DNA of 64,000 nucleotides from Lachnospiraceae bacterium (GCA_021201665.1 JAJQEO010000052.1:1-64000), one strand, 5' to 3'. Shown: positions 19,041 to 26,720, counted from the first letter of the stretch. A program made the numbers and translations. The notes: generated by a model from the sequence alone, not told the origin.

Positions 19041-19704
19041 GCCTTTATCTCCCGTATTTTTAAAAAATTACATTTTTTAGGCGACTACTATATTTTGATT
19101 CCTGTTCGCCACTAATAAAAAATCTTGTAAATCTATTCAATTTTCTATAATATCGCCATATTTTACTCTCTGACTTGATGAAAAAAACTCATATATTAGT
19201 CCATTTTTAACCATCTTTCACATTCTATACTTGCACAAAACACTATTACTGCCCATTAATTCTTAACTTCTCAATCCTCAAGCCCAAAATCCGTGATCTT
19301 AAGCGTCCTGCAGTTTTCCGAAACTGTCCTCACTGTCGCAGACGGAACTCCCTTAGGCTAGTCGTAACTTCGACTTCCAGCTTCATCTCTACATCTGCGC
19401 ATCCATATCCGCTTCCTACAAGACCACTGATAAATCTACAAGGCTCCGGTTCCACCACAAATGCATATCTTTACGCGCCGTATCTCCCATCATAGAAACA
19501 CTTAGTGTCTTCAAAGGAAGCGCAGCTTCTATTATTTTTTTATAAATAAAGGGGCACTTCCTCGTTTATTGGGTCATTTATTGGGTCATTTATTGGGTCA
19601 TCTGACCCAATAAATGTTCCATTTTTATTTCGCGTGACAAAAAACGGTTCATTTTTTTGATTGCTTTTTCAAAAACTTTTCATTTTTCCTGTCACCCAAT
19701 CTAT
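19041..19704. other. Intergenic stretch with gene debris and a 12-base tandem repeat
   Basis: About 660 bases without an intact gene. On the minus strand a short open stretch ends in codons for (Asp-Pro-Ile-Asn) three times then EEVPLYL and a stop, preceded by NEPFFVTRNKNGTFIGS. This looks like the C-terminus of a larger lost protein. The stretch 19260-19520 shows no clear gene. Confidence 0.35.
19565..19614 (+). repeat. Three tandem copies of TTTATTGGGTCA plus an inverted copy
   Basis: Three head-to-tail 12-base units occupy 19565-19600, and the reverse complement TGACCCAATAAA lies at 19603-19614. The unit length is a multiple of three and on the minus strand encodes repeated DPIN, so it may be coding debris; the inverted copy could also fold as a hairpin. 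Confidence 0.75.
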
Positions 19705-20793
19705 TTATATAGTTTCCATCAATTGATTGCTGAAAGTTACATCCATCAAAGAAAGCATCGCCATATTATGAATCGAATCACATACCTCAAACTCTTTTTC
19801 TTCTTTCCACCGCGGCTTCCAGTTCAATACATAATCATACACATCTTTGTCGGAAACTTCTTCCTGATCTTTTGCCAATTGATCATAAGAATACAGTACC
19901 GTCGCAATCATTTCTGCCTGGGCTGTACTCTTGACACGCCCGAACAAATCAACCGTCTTTTTCTTGGCATTCCACTCTGTTTCCGTGAAACTCTCTCTGT
20001 TAATTTTCACATCATCTGCCACGCTTAAAGAAAGCATTCGTCCTAATTGCTTTTCCACGATAAGGTTTGCATTGGCCAATACTTCAATGCTCTCTTTTAC
20101 CTGCGGAGAGAATGGACCATATGTTCCTTTTGAAAACACAAAGCCAGTATCAACACCATTTCTTGTCAATACAAAACAAATCTTCTGATAGATGGTTCTT
20201 CCAACCTTTAAGGAGTATCTGCGGTCATTCAGTTCTCTGATGATCTGAAGAATCAAATACCATTTTTTATTAACACGCAAGCCACGGTTTCCAACTGCTT
20301 CTCCTACAATTTGCTTTCCTGCCAAAAAATCCTTTGACAATTCTTTTTGTGCAGTTCCGAATGGAGCATATATTTCTATTTTGATTGGAAGTTCACTAAG
20401 CTTCTGATACATAACCGGTCCAACTATATCCCATGACAGGCCTCCATTTCCACATCCAAGAGGCGGAAATGCTATGCTTTCAATATGATACTTTTCATAA
20501 TTATCTGCAAACCAGTTCAAACCATCCTCTACATAAGATAACCTGGAAGGCGATCTCCAATGATCTTTTGTAGGAAAATTCATAATTGTTGTGCCATCCG
20601 CGTTTTGATAAATATATGGTACCCCCGGTCTGACTTCTCCACGATCACATTTCAAGACATAATCCATAAACATATCCGGGTAGCGCTTTTTAAATTCCAG
20701 TGCTATTCCCTTTCCCATGACACCTACACAATTAACGGTATTAACAAGAGAGGTACATTTGCTTTCAAAAATATTTCCAATCTTTACCAACAT
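19705..20793 (-). CDS. darG: DarG-like macro-domain antitoxin (DNA ADP-ribosyl glycohydrolase)
   Basis: Removes ADP-ribose from DNA added by DarT and neutralises it. Residues 1-155 are a DarG-type macro domain: SLVNTVNCVGVMGKGIALEF near residue 14, KDHWRSPSRLSYVEDGL and the AFPPLGCGNGGLSW loop near residue 118. The C-terminal half (about 200 residues) is the DarT-binding type domain. The start at 20793 follows GGAGGTGAGAAG. It begins 13 bases after a DarT C-terminal remnant, the normal darT-darG order. The antitoxin looks intact although the toxin is not. Confidence 0.8.
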   Translation of the reverse strand: MLVKIGNIFESKCTSLVNTVNCVGVMGKGIALEFKKRYPDMFMDYVLKCDRGEVRPGVPYIYQNADGTTIMNFPTKDHWRSPSRLSYVEDGLNWFADNYEKYHIESIAFPPLGCGNGGLSWDIVGPVMYQKLSELPIKIEIYAPFGTAQKELSKDFLAGKQIVGEAVGNRGLRVNKKWYLILQIIRELNDRRYSLKVGRTIYQKICFVLTRNGVDTGFVFSKGTYGPFSPQVKESIEVLANANLIVEKQLGRMLSLSVADDVKINRESFTETEWNAKKKTVDLFGRVKSTAQAEMIATVLYSYDQLAKDQEEVSDKDVYDYVLNWKPRWKEEKEFEVCDSIHNMAMLSLMDVTFSNQLMETI

Positions 20794-20806
20794 CTTCTCA
20801 CCTCCA

Positions 20807-21007
20807 TCAGAAAAACGCCTCTGGTTGCACATAAATTCGCTTGTCAAATCCGGCAGCTTTCATTTTCTCCCTGGCATTTTCACTGACAACAGCCGCACAG
20901 ACAATATAATTATACGGTATCCTGTATGGAATCAAAACCTCCGCACACTTTGCAGATTTCTTTTTGAAATATTCATAACGATTGTCATCTGTCCAGGAGC
21001 GGGCATA
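20807..21007 (-). pseudogene. C-terminal remnant of a DarT DNA ADP-ribosyltransferase toxin
   Basis: About 65 codons matching the end of DarT (DUF4433): KKKSAKCAEVLIPYRIPYNY, then VQPEAFF at the stop. The ADP-ribosyltransferase core is absent. The frame upstream of about 21007 instead overlaps the N-terminal fragment of an HNH-type nuclease, so the two were joined by deletion. Position 13 bases before darG supports the assignment. Confidence 0.6.
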
Positions 21008-21227
21008 TACCATATGCCATATATGTTGGAAGCACAGTACTGCGAACAAAATATCCTCCACCCACTATATAATCATCCGGTTTATGAAGTTTAAACAGGA
21101 ACAGTTCATTCGGCTGCAGTGCCTTGAAATTCCTGGCACCTGGTGTCCAAAAGTTCACCTCATCGCACTGTTCTGATTTTAAAAGTTCAAACCAATTTTT
21201 ATCAGTAACACCAACATACATTTTCAT
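20985..21227 (-). pseudogene. N-terminal fragment of an HNH restriction-type endonuclease
   Basis: An 80-codon frame with YVGVTDKNWFELLKSEQCDE and PNELFLFKLHKPDDYIVGGG, matching the N-terminal sensing domain of HNH endonucleases that travel with SNF2-like helicases. After LPTYMA the sequence no longer matches and runs into DarT debris; the HNH domain itself is lost. GGGGGTG precedes the ATG at 21227. It lies just downstream of the truncated helicase, so both belonged to one system. Confidence 0.6.
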
Positions 21228-21251
21228 AAAAACACCCCCTGTTACTCGCTT

Positions 21252-22472
21252 CTATGCCGCATTATTATTACTTACGTTCCATTTCACAAATCGTCCCGGA
21301 ATCACACAGTATTCCTTATCAAAGCAAACTCTCTCGTACCGTTTCAAGACCGACTCTCCAAATCCGACTGTATTTTTACGTTCATTATTCAGATTATCTG
21401 CACGATTAAACTCTTCCTGCACATACTCTGTCACTGCCTGGTAAAGCTTCGACTCCTGTGGAGAAAGGCTGTAATTAACCGTATAGGCAATGCGCTCCGG
21501 GAATAGAGGCTTGCCATCAAACTTCAACAGTTCTTCTTTTACCAACCGGCGCATCACATCGCTGACATCTACCGCCTGCTGCGACGAATGATGCGTTCCC
21601 TCAAAACGATCCGGATCCACCAGTGACAAAAACAGGTGGAAATCCTCTTCTTTTCCATTATGCGGAGTAGCAGTCAGGAGCAAAAAGTTCCTTGTGATAT
21701 TCGATAACAGCCGTCCCAGCTGAAAGCGTCTGGTGTATTTGACTTCTCCACCCCACACCGTTGCAGACATTTTGTGCGCCTCATCGCACACGATCAGATC
21801 CCACTCGGAAACCTTCAGCTTTTCCTGCAGTTCGTCATTCCTGGCAAGCTTATCCAGCCGGCAGATACAGCGATCCACTTCCGTAAAAATATTTCCGGTC
21901 ACTGCGGACTCCATCCGATCATTAGTCAGGATTTCAAATTTCAGATGAAACTTTGAAAAAAGCTCATCCTGCCACTGTTCCGCCAGACTTCCAGGCGAGA
22001 CAATCAGGCATCTTTTCAGATCACCCCTGGCCATCAGTTCCTTAATGTACAGTCCGGTCATAATCGTCTTTCCTGCACCCGGATCATCCGCCAGCACATA
22101 GCGCAACGGTACCCTCGGCAGCATCTCCTGATAAACCGCGGAAATCTGATGAGGGAGCGGCTCCACAGCCGACGTATGTACAGCCAGATACGGATCAAAC
22201 AAATGCGCCAGACTGATACGGTATGCCTCCGATGCCAGCTTCATCTGCTCCGCGTCTGCGTCGAAACTCCAGGGCAAGAGCTTTGTCAGCACTTCAAGTC
22301 CCGGCTCGCTCTCCCTGTAAAGTAACTGCGTTCCCGGAACTCCCCGCGTATCTTTATATGTAATTTCCAGCACATTGCTGCCATACCACTGAACTGCAAC
22401 AATGCTGACCGGCTCATTACCCACAATGCCCTTCACTGTACTTCCGACAGTGATATCTTCTAATTTGTTCAT
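21252..22472 (-). pseudogene. SNF2/DEAD-type helicase of a restriction-like system, internally deleted
   Basis: Superfamily 2 helicase with Walker A ADDPGAGKTIMTGLYIKEL near residue 125, DEAH-box VCDEAHKMSATVWGG and motif III LLLTATPHNGKEEDF. Related proteins run to roughly 900-1100 residues. Here the reading joins NTVGF directly to a later segment (RYERVCFDKEYCVIPG) and then stops, so the middle and the C-terminal helicase lobe are gone. The start at 22472 (MNKLEDITVG) has GGGAG upstream. The helicase, HTH protein and HNH protein resemble the neighbours seen in DISARM/MADS-like defence islands; which one cannot be told from this remnant. Confidence 0.75.
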
Positions 22473-22541
22473 TTTCAGCAATCGCTCCCAGCTTATCAAC
22501 TTATCCTTATATTAGCACATCGAATGTGCCATAAAACGGAC

Positions 22542-22730
22542 TCAGATTGCGCTCTTTCCGCTTTTTATCCACTCATCCAGCTCCGACCTTTTAAATTTCC
22601 ACAGTTTTCCAACCTTATGCGCCGGAATATCCGTTTTCTTTATCCAGTTTCGCACTGTATCTTTTGTAACACCCATATATGCAGCGGCTTCTTCCAGATT
22701 AATCCAGTTGTCCTGATACACTTCGCTCAT
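22542..22730 (-). CDS. Helix-turn-helix (excisionase/MerR-like) DNA-binding protein, 62 aa
   Basis: A small regulator with an excisionase-type winged helix: NLEEAAAYMGVTKDTVRNWI at residues 11-30 and HKVGKLWKFKRSELDEWIKS at residues 38-57. Such proteins head several defence gene clusters with helicases. AAGGAGACGGAAAT precedes the ATG and a well-formed promoter lies at 22773-22802. It is 69 bases upstream of the helicase start and probably cotranscribed. Confidence 0.8.
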   Translation of the reverse strand: MSEVYQDNWINLEEAAAYMGVTKDTVRNWIKKTDIPAHKVGKLWKFKRSELDEWIKSGKSAI

Positions 22731-22772
22731 ATTTCCGTCTCCTTAAAAAATTTCAACGTGCCACTAACCTAC

Positions 22773-22802
22773 ACTATACCAGACATGGATTCCTTTCGTC
22801 AA
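22773..22802 (-). promoter_or_regulatory. Predicted sigma-A promoter for the HTH-helicase operon
   Basis: Minus-strand TTGACG, 18-base spacer, TATAGT, ending 42 bases before the ATG at 22730. Confidence 0.55.
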
Positions 22803-22959
22803 CTTGTTTTCCTATGATTTGTTGGTAATTTGGGTTGATTTTCATAATTGTTTTGTTGCATTTCAACAAAGCAATTAAGCAAAAACACAGTAAACCCTCA
22901 CATCTATTTGTTTCCACCACGAAAAAAACGCTACCGGACTCTTCCGATAGCGCTGCTCC

Positions 22960-23331
22960 TTATGCCTGTATTCTCTTTCCACTGCCGCGTCTGCCATTCA
23001 TCTGATACCTGTCATGCTTGCGGATGCTCCTTATCGCCTGCCGCAGGGTATTACTCCGTCCATGCTGATGATAGGGATGGGACGCCTTGTGTTTATGAAA
23101 TATCACGCAGCTTCCCGGCAGCGGATACTCCGGAGCGTCAGCCAAACGCGAAGCGTTTTTGAAATGGCTGACGCGACCTGCCGCCGAACGGATGTGAGGG
23201 GGCGTTTCCACATTATGGATATACCACACATGCCCCGTATTCTTTGACATTACCGTAACGTCATAATCATCCACATGGATGATGGCGAAATAATCCGGAT
23301 CCAGGCATTGTAAATCTTCCTTATGAAACAT
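22960..23331 (-). CDS. Hypothetical protein with an in-frame palindromic-element insertion
   Basis: The native protein appears to be about 95 residues: MFHKEDLQCLDPDYFAIIHV, DYDVTVMSKNTGHVWYIHN and, after the insert, CVIFHKHKASHPYHQHGRSN. It resembles small His-rich proteins next to ParB in mobile elements (possibly DUF6329); function unknown. Between the N of WYIHN and EYPL lie 26 extra codons (VETPPHIRSAAGRVSH and on) from the 80-base element at 23132-23211, with the frame kept. The start overlaps the end of parB. Confidence 0.55.
   Translation of the reverse strand: MFHKEDLQCLDPDYFAIIHVDDYDVTVMSKNTGHVWYIHNVETPPHIRSAAGRVSHFKNASRLADAPEYPLPGSCVIFHKHKASHPYHQHGRSNTLRQAIRSIRKHDRYQMNGRRGSGKRIQA
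23132..23211 (+). repeat. 80-base palindromic element copy C1
   Basis: Outer stem GCGTCAGCCA (23135-23144) / TGGCTGACGC (23165-23174), inner stem AACGC/GCGTT with loop GAA, then GACC and a tail with GAACGGATGTGAG, ending GGCGTTTCCAC. Near-identical to C2 at 24584-24664, same strand. It lies in-frame inside the small gene 22960-23331. Confidence 0.85.
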
Positions 23332-24295
23332 TCTCTGCCCTCTCTCTGAAATACTGCTCCAGAGCCTTTTCCAGAATGTCCGGCACATCTGCCGCTGCTG
23401 TATCTGAAAAATATCTCCGGAAAGTCTCTGCCGATATTTTTACACTGACCATTGATTTCTGCTTTTTCGGCTCCTGCCGGAACGCCTCCTCTGCATTTTC
23501 TTTTGTGATTTTACCCGCCATTTTTCTGAATCCTGCTGCCTGTTTTGCCTGGATCTTCCTTCCTTCTGTCTCAGATGCATGATGGATCAGTTTCTGTTCC
23601 TCATCCGATAAATAAGACAGATCCACAGCCGCCACCAGCGGCAGCGCTCCGGTATCCACGGCGGTCTTAAATTCCGGGATCAGCTTATCCAGCCGCATAT
23701 AGCGAGCGATATTTCTTCCCGTCATTCCATATTCATCCCCAAGCCCGTCGCGGCTTCTCTGAGACTTGTGGACATCATGTCCACAAGTCCCGCTCATGTC
23801 TTCCAGTGCAGCGATTTCACACAGAATATCATTCCGTTTTCCCTGACTGCTGATCTTCTCGTAACGCTCCGTCAGAACAGCCGCCTTTTCCGATGGAAGC
23901 AGATCCGCAAAGGATCTCTGCACCAGATTCGTCTCAATCACATAGACATAAGCATCTTCCTCTGACAGTCCATCCTTCACGATCGCCGGAATCTCTTTCA
24001 ATCCTGCCAGCCTGGCTGCATTTGCCCGATTATGTCCCGCCAGCATTTCATATCCGTTTTTCTCCACCCGCACAATCACCGGATTCAGGATCCCATGCTC
24101 CCGGATGCTTTCCACCATGTCATCCAGGCGTTCTCCTTCATAAAGGCGGAATGGATGGTCATGAAACGGCTTAAGCTTTTCAATCGGAAGCATCATAATT
24201 TTATTCTGCGCCACGGCCTCTTCCACAGCCATGTCCTCAGTCAGCAGATCCAACGCATCCTGAAACACCTTCCTTTTCGGTGCATTCGCTTTCAT
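23321..24295 (-). CDS. parB: Second ParB/RepB family partition protein
   Basis: 324 residues. The N-terminal domain has KLKPFHDHPFRLYEGERLDD near residue 42 and the ParB box MLAGHNRANAARLAGLKEIP near residue 84, then a helix-turn-helix around EYGMTGRNIARYMRLDKLIP. The insert between them contains a short His/Ser-rich stretch. The start at 24295 (MKANAPKRKVFQDAL) is favoured because everything upstream in the frame is the 3' end of parA. It overlaps both neighbours. It is only distantly similar to the first ParB, so this is a separate replicon remnant. Confidence 0.85.
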   Translation of the reverse strand: MKANAPKRKVFQDALDLLTEDMAVEEAVAQNKIMMLPIEKLKPFHDHPFRLYEGERLDDMVESIREHGILNPVIVRVEKNGYEMLAGHNRANAARLAGLKEIPAIVKDGLSEEDAYVYVIETNLVQRSFADLLPSEKAAVLTERYEKISSQGKRNDILCEIAALEDMSGTCGHDVHKSQRSRDGLGDEYGMTGRNIARYMRLDKLIPEFKTAVDTGALPLVAAVDLSYLSDEEQKLIHHASETEGRKIQAKQAAGFRKMAGKITKENAEEAFRQEPKKQKSMVSVKISAETFRRYFSDTAAADVPDILEKALEQYFRERAENVS

Positions 24296-25149
24296 TTCCG
24301 ACCACCTCCCTCGCCAGATTTCGATATGCTGTACACGCTTTGCTTCCCGGAGCATATTCCAGAAGCGGCTCACTGTAATAAATGGATTCCCCCACTTTAA
24401 CTGTATTCGGGATCGCGCTCCGGAAAATGCGGATCTGTCCCTCAAAAGTTTCTGTCACCTGCTCCGTGATCACTTTGCAGAGGTTTGTTCTGGCGTCACA
24501 CATGGTAAGCAGAATCCCCGCAATTTCCAGCCTGTCATTCAGGCGACTCCGAACTTTCTTTACCGTCCGGATGAAATCCTGCAGGAGCGTCAGCCAAACG
24601 CGAAGCGTTTTTCAAAATGGCTGACGCGACCTGCCACCGAACGGATGTGAGGGGGCGTTTCCACCCCATCATCGCCAGAAGCTGCGGGTTCACTGCAATC
24701 AGGACTTCATCAGCCGCTGTCAGCGCATTGATGGTCAGTGTACCAAGCGAAGGGCAGGTATCCAGAATTATATAATCGTATCGCTCTCTCAGGGGCTCCA
24801 GAATGCCTGAAAGCATCCTTTCCGCGCCCATTTCCGTCCGCAGTCTGCCTTCTACAGCAGAGAGCACCATGGATGACGGAATAAAGTCCACACCATTCCG
24901 GCTCCGGATGTAATCCTCCGCATCCGGCAGTTCCTCATCCTCCAGCCGGTCCATCATCAGATGACCGATTGTAACCGGAACTGCCGCCGTATCCTCAATC
25001 CCAAAACAGGTTGAAAGGTTTGCCTGGCTGTCAAAATCCACAGCCAGAACCTTCTTTCCCATCTCCGCCAGAAAATATGCCAGATTCCAGGAGCTGGCCG
25101 TCTTGCCAACTCCCCCTTTGAATGAACCACACATCAGAATCTTTGCCAT
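24237..25149 (-). pseudogene. parA: Second ParA partition ATPase, frame broken by a palindromic element
   Basis: The 5' part is a clean ParA: P-loop FKGGVGKTASSWNLAYFLAE, VDFDSQANLSTCFG and ILDTCPSLGTLTINALTAAD. After QLLAMMG, an 81-base element (24584-24664) enters and the frame becomes different; the natural sequence continues in another frame as LQDFIRTVKKVRSRL, MCDARTNLCKVITEQ and IPNTVKVGESI to the stop at 24237. Removing the element restores one ORF. The start ATG at 25149 overlaps the stop of the SymE-like gene. A partition system without ParA should be dead. Confidence 0.85.
24584..24664 (+). repeat. 81-base palindromic element copy C2
   Basis: Same structure as C1: outer stem 24587-24596 / 24618-24627, inner AACGC-GAA-GCGTT, GACC, then the conserved tail. 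It differs from C1 by one extra base in the loop region (TTTTTCAAAA against TTTTTGAAA) and one substitution in the tail. The one-base difference is what shifts the reading frame of parA. Confidence 0.85.
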
Positions 25150-25409
25150 CACTTATTCCCCCTTCCGTATCTGACTTCCTTCTCAGCCACACAGCAGGCT
25201 GGCACCTGCGCCTCCGCCATCTCTGCATCTACCCGCGTGATCGTCAGCTTTCCATCCTCACACTGCACCTGGATCTGCGCCCCGATTTCAAATCCCATCA
25301 TCTCCAGCCACTGTCCTTTGAGCGTAATTGTCGGCGTCGCCTTATACTTATATCCGCTCTGCTCATAAACCTTCATGTTTCTCGTCGTCTTCACATTTCT
25401 CGTTGTCAT
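25149..25409 (-). CDS. SymE-like protein, 86 aa
   Basis: The central part KYKATPTITLKGQWLEMMGF followed by EIGAQIQVQCEDGKLTITRV matches the AbrB-fold core of SymE-type proteins (type I toxin family related to antitoxin folds). AAAGGAGTCAAATCT precedes the ATG at 25409. Its stop overlaps the start of the second parA (TGATG). In SymE systems an antisense RNA controls translation; here a structured leader lies upstream but no antisense promoter was identified. It may instead act as a regulator of the par genes. Confidence 0.65.
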   Translation of the reverse strand: MTTRNVKTTRNMKVYEQSGYKYKATPTITLKGQWLEMMGFEIGAQIQVQCEDGKLTITRVDAEMAEAQVPACCVAEKEVRYGRGNK

Positions 25410-25457
25410 AGATTTGACTCCTTTCAGATTTGCATTCTTTGTAGAATTTCAGATGTT

Positions 25458-25502
25458 TCACAGTTTCCATTTTCCCGTGCCATTTTTCATGTGCACTCCC
25501 AT
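25458..25502 (-). CDS. Possible 14-codon leader peptide before the SymE-like gene
   Basis: An ORF reading MGVHMKNGTGKWKL begins after a very strong site, GGAGGAGGTGGTGCCT. It ends 48 bases before the SymE-like ATG. The strong initiation signal is the only support; it could be a translated leader or remnant. Confidence 0.3.
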   Translation of the reverse strand: MGVHMKNGTGKWKL

Positions 25503-25583
25503 AGGCACCACCTCCTCCAAAGCCACTCGCTGTGCAATTCGCATTCCGCTTCGCTTCATGCTCATTACGCGCTGTCGCGCTAT

Positions 25584-25645
25584 AAATCCGTTCACATAAA
25601 AGTGCTCCTGTGAGCAAGCTCACTCGCACTTTATGTTCCGGATTT
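25584..25645. repeat. Long hairpin in the leader of the SymE-like gene
   Basis: AAATCCG (25584-25590) pairs with CGGATTT (25639-25645), continuing with CATAAA-AGTGC against GCACT-TTATG and an inner GTGAGC-AA-GCTCAC. Further small palindromes (GCGCTGTCGCGC) follow at 25570-25580. The nested layout resembles the palindromic elements found in the broken genes nearby. Confidence 0.55.
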
Positions 25646-25664
25646 GCACCGCTCGTAGGAACAC

Positions 25665-25712
25665 GAAAAAAGAAGCTGCTGACACGTATTTTTCTTACGC
25701 ATCAACAGCTTC
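25665..25712 (-). terminator. Rho-independent terminator, minus strand
   Basis: GAAGCTGTTGA pairs with TCAGCAGCTTC and is followed by six T on the minus strand. It ends transcription coming from the right, just downstream of the rRNA-methyltransferase-like fragment at 25743. Confidence 0.65.
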
Positions 25713-25742
25713 CGCTTTGATTCAGTGTACTATTTTCGACAT

Positions 25743-25985
25743 TTATTCAGGTTTTTCTTTATTTTCTGCATTATCCCTGATCCGGTAATAATCTTCCATA
25801 TCAATCCCGATCTTCACCGTAGCGTCAGGTTTCGGCAGACGGTGGTTGCCCAAGAGACACACAGTCTCGACGTGGCACGAGAAAACGATATTGATGTCAC
25901 ATGCAGAGCGGATGTCTGCGCAAACATGTCAAAGGGCAATTTTTGCCAATTGACCGTGTGACATAACATATCAAGCCGTTTTTTG
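25743..25985 (-). pseudogene. Decayed C-terminal fragment of a RumA/RlmD-type rRNA methyltransferase
   Basis: Two frames together carry LPFDMFAQTSALH and HVETVCLLGNH, the paired signature found at the end of RumA-type uracil methyltransferases, followed by a tail (DMEDYYRIRDNAENKEK) and stop at 25743. No catalytic domain is present. Such fragments sit at the ends of integrative elements that insert in rumA; an intact rlmD gene lies 5 kb away. Confidence 0.45.
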
Positions 25986-26098
25986 CCCATTTTGGGGCAT
26001 TTTAGCGCATATGGGTGTATGCGCGAACATATCAACTGCTCTTATTCCTCCAAGCCCCCTCAGCCATATAGCAGCCATCGAAAAAATGAAAAATGTGA

Positions 26099-26127
26099 TT
26101 GACAGCTTCGCATATTTCGAGTAGAAT
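26099..26127 (+). promoter_or_regulatory. Strong sigma-A promoter for the DUF3800-linked RNA
   Basis: TTGACA (26099-26104), 17-base spacer, TAGAAT (26122-26127). It drives the structured RNA that begins about 26134. Confidence 0.7.
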
Positions 26128-26133
26128 AAGGAT

Positions 26134-26220
26134 ACAATAAATTAGTGGTGACCACTAATTGGGCTGGTCGTAAGACCCTGGTCCACCGAGCGGCGGGGAA
26201 TTTCCCCGCCATTTTTATTC
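26134..26220 (+). ncRNA. Structured RNA upstream of DUF3800 gene (DUF3800-motif-like), with terminator
   Basis: The transcript from the promoter would fold as a hairpin AATTAGTG/CACTAATT with a five-base loop (26140-26160), then GGTC-GTAA-GACC (26166-26177, a GNRA-like tetraloop), and end in GGCGGGG/CCCCGCC (26192-26210) followed by ATTTTTATT, a clear intrinsic terminator. Length is about 80-85 bases. Several conserved RNA motifs named DUF3800 have been described next to DUF3800 genes; this one fits by position and structure, though I cannot say which class. It could be a small RNA or a leader attenuator. Confidence 0.65.
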
Positions 26221-26301
26221 TTTACTGGCTGATAAGACACCTTGCTGTCTGTATAATACAAAATATCAGCTGCGATTTCAATGCCAAAAAGGGGATTTGT
26301 T

Positions 26302-26651
26302 ATGGCAGAAAAAATACTGAGTGTTTTTATAGATGAATCAGGAGACTTCGGTCCTTATGAGACGCATTCTCCATACTATTTGGTTTCAATGGTTCTCCAC
26401 GACCAAAGTATCGATATATCAGGCAACATTTCTGCCTTTGAGTCCCATTTACGAAATCTGGGATATACAGAACACGCTGTTCATACCGGGCCGCTCATCC
26501 GTCGGGAATCGGTTTACAGAAACGATCTGGTTGAGAATCGAAAGCAGCTATTCAATGCTCTCTTTAACTTTTCCAGAAAATGGAGTTCTTTGATAATATC
26601 CGCTCCTTCAAGAAAAATTATCTCAAGCACATACAGAAAAAACATCTGTAG
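26302..26651 (+). pseudogene. DUF3800 protein with an internal deletion
   Basis: The N-terminus LSVFIDESGDFGPYETHSPY is diagnostic of DUF3800, a predicted RNase H-like fold of mobile elements. Related proteins are about 220-240 residues. Here FNFSRK is joined directly to MEFFDNIRSFKKNYLKHIQK, normally the last 20 residues, in another frame, ending at 26651. The middle half, including later acidic residues, is gone. The start at 26302 has AAGGGG about eight bases before it. Confidence 0.75.
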
Positions 26652-26655
26652 CAGC

Positions 26656-26706
26656 AAAAAAGATACCTTGCTTGCCGCATTTTCGTACGCAAGGTATCTT
26701 TTTCTA
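26656..26706. terminator. Bidirectional terminator between DUF3800 and the recombinase
   Basis: GATACCTTGC (26662-26671) pairs with GCAAGGTATC (26689-26698), with A-runs before and T-runs after, so it works for both converging genes. Confidence 0.75.
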
Positions 26707-26720
26707 TTTCGTATTTAAAT

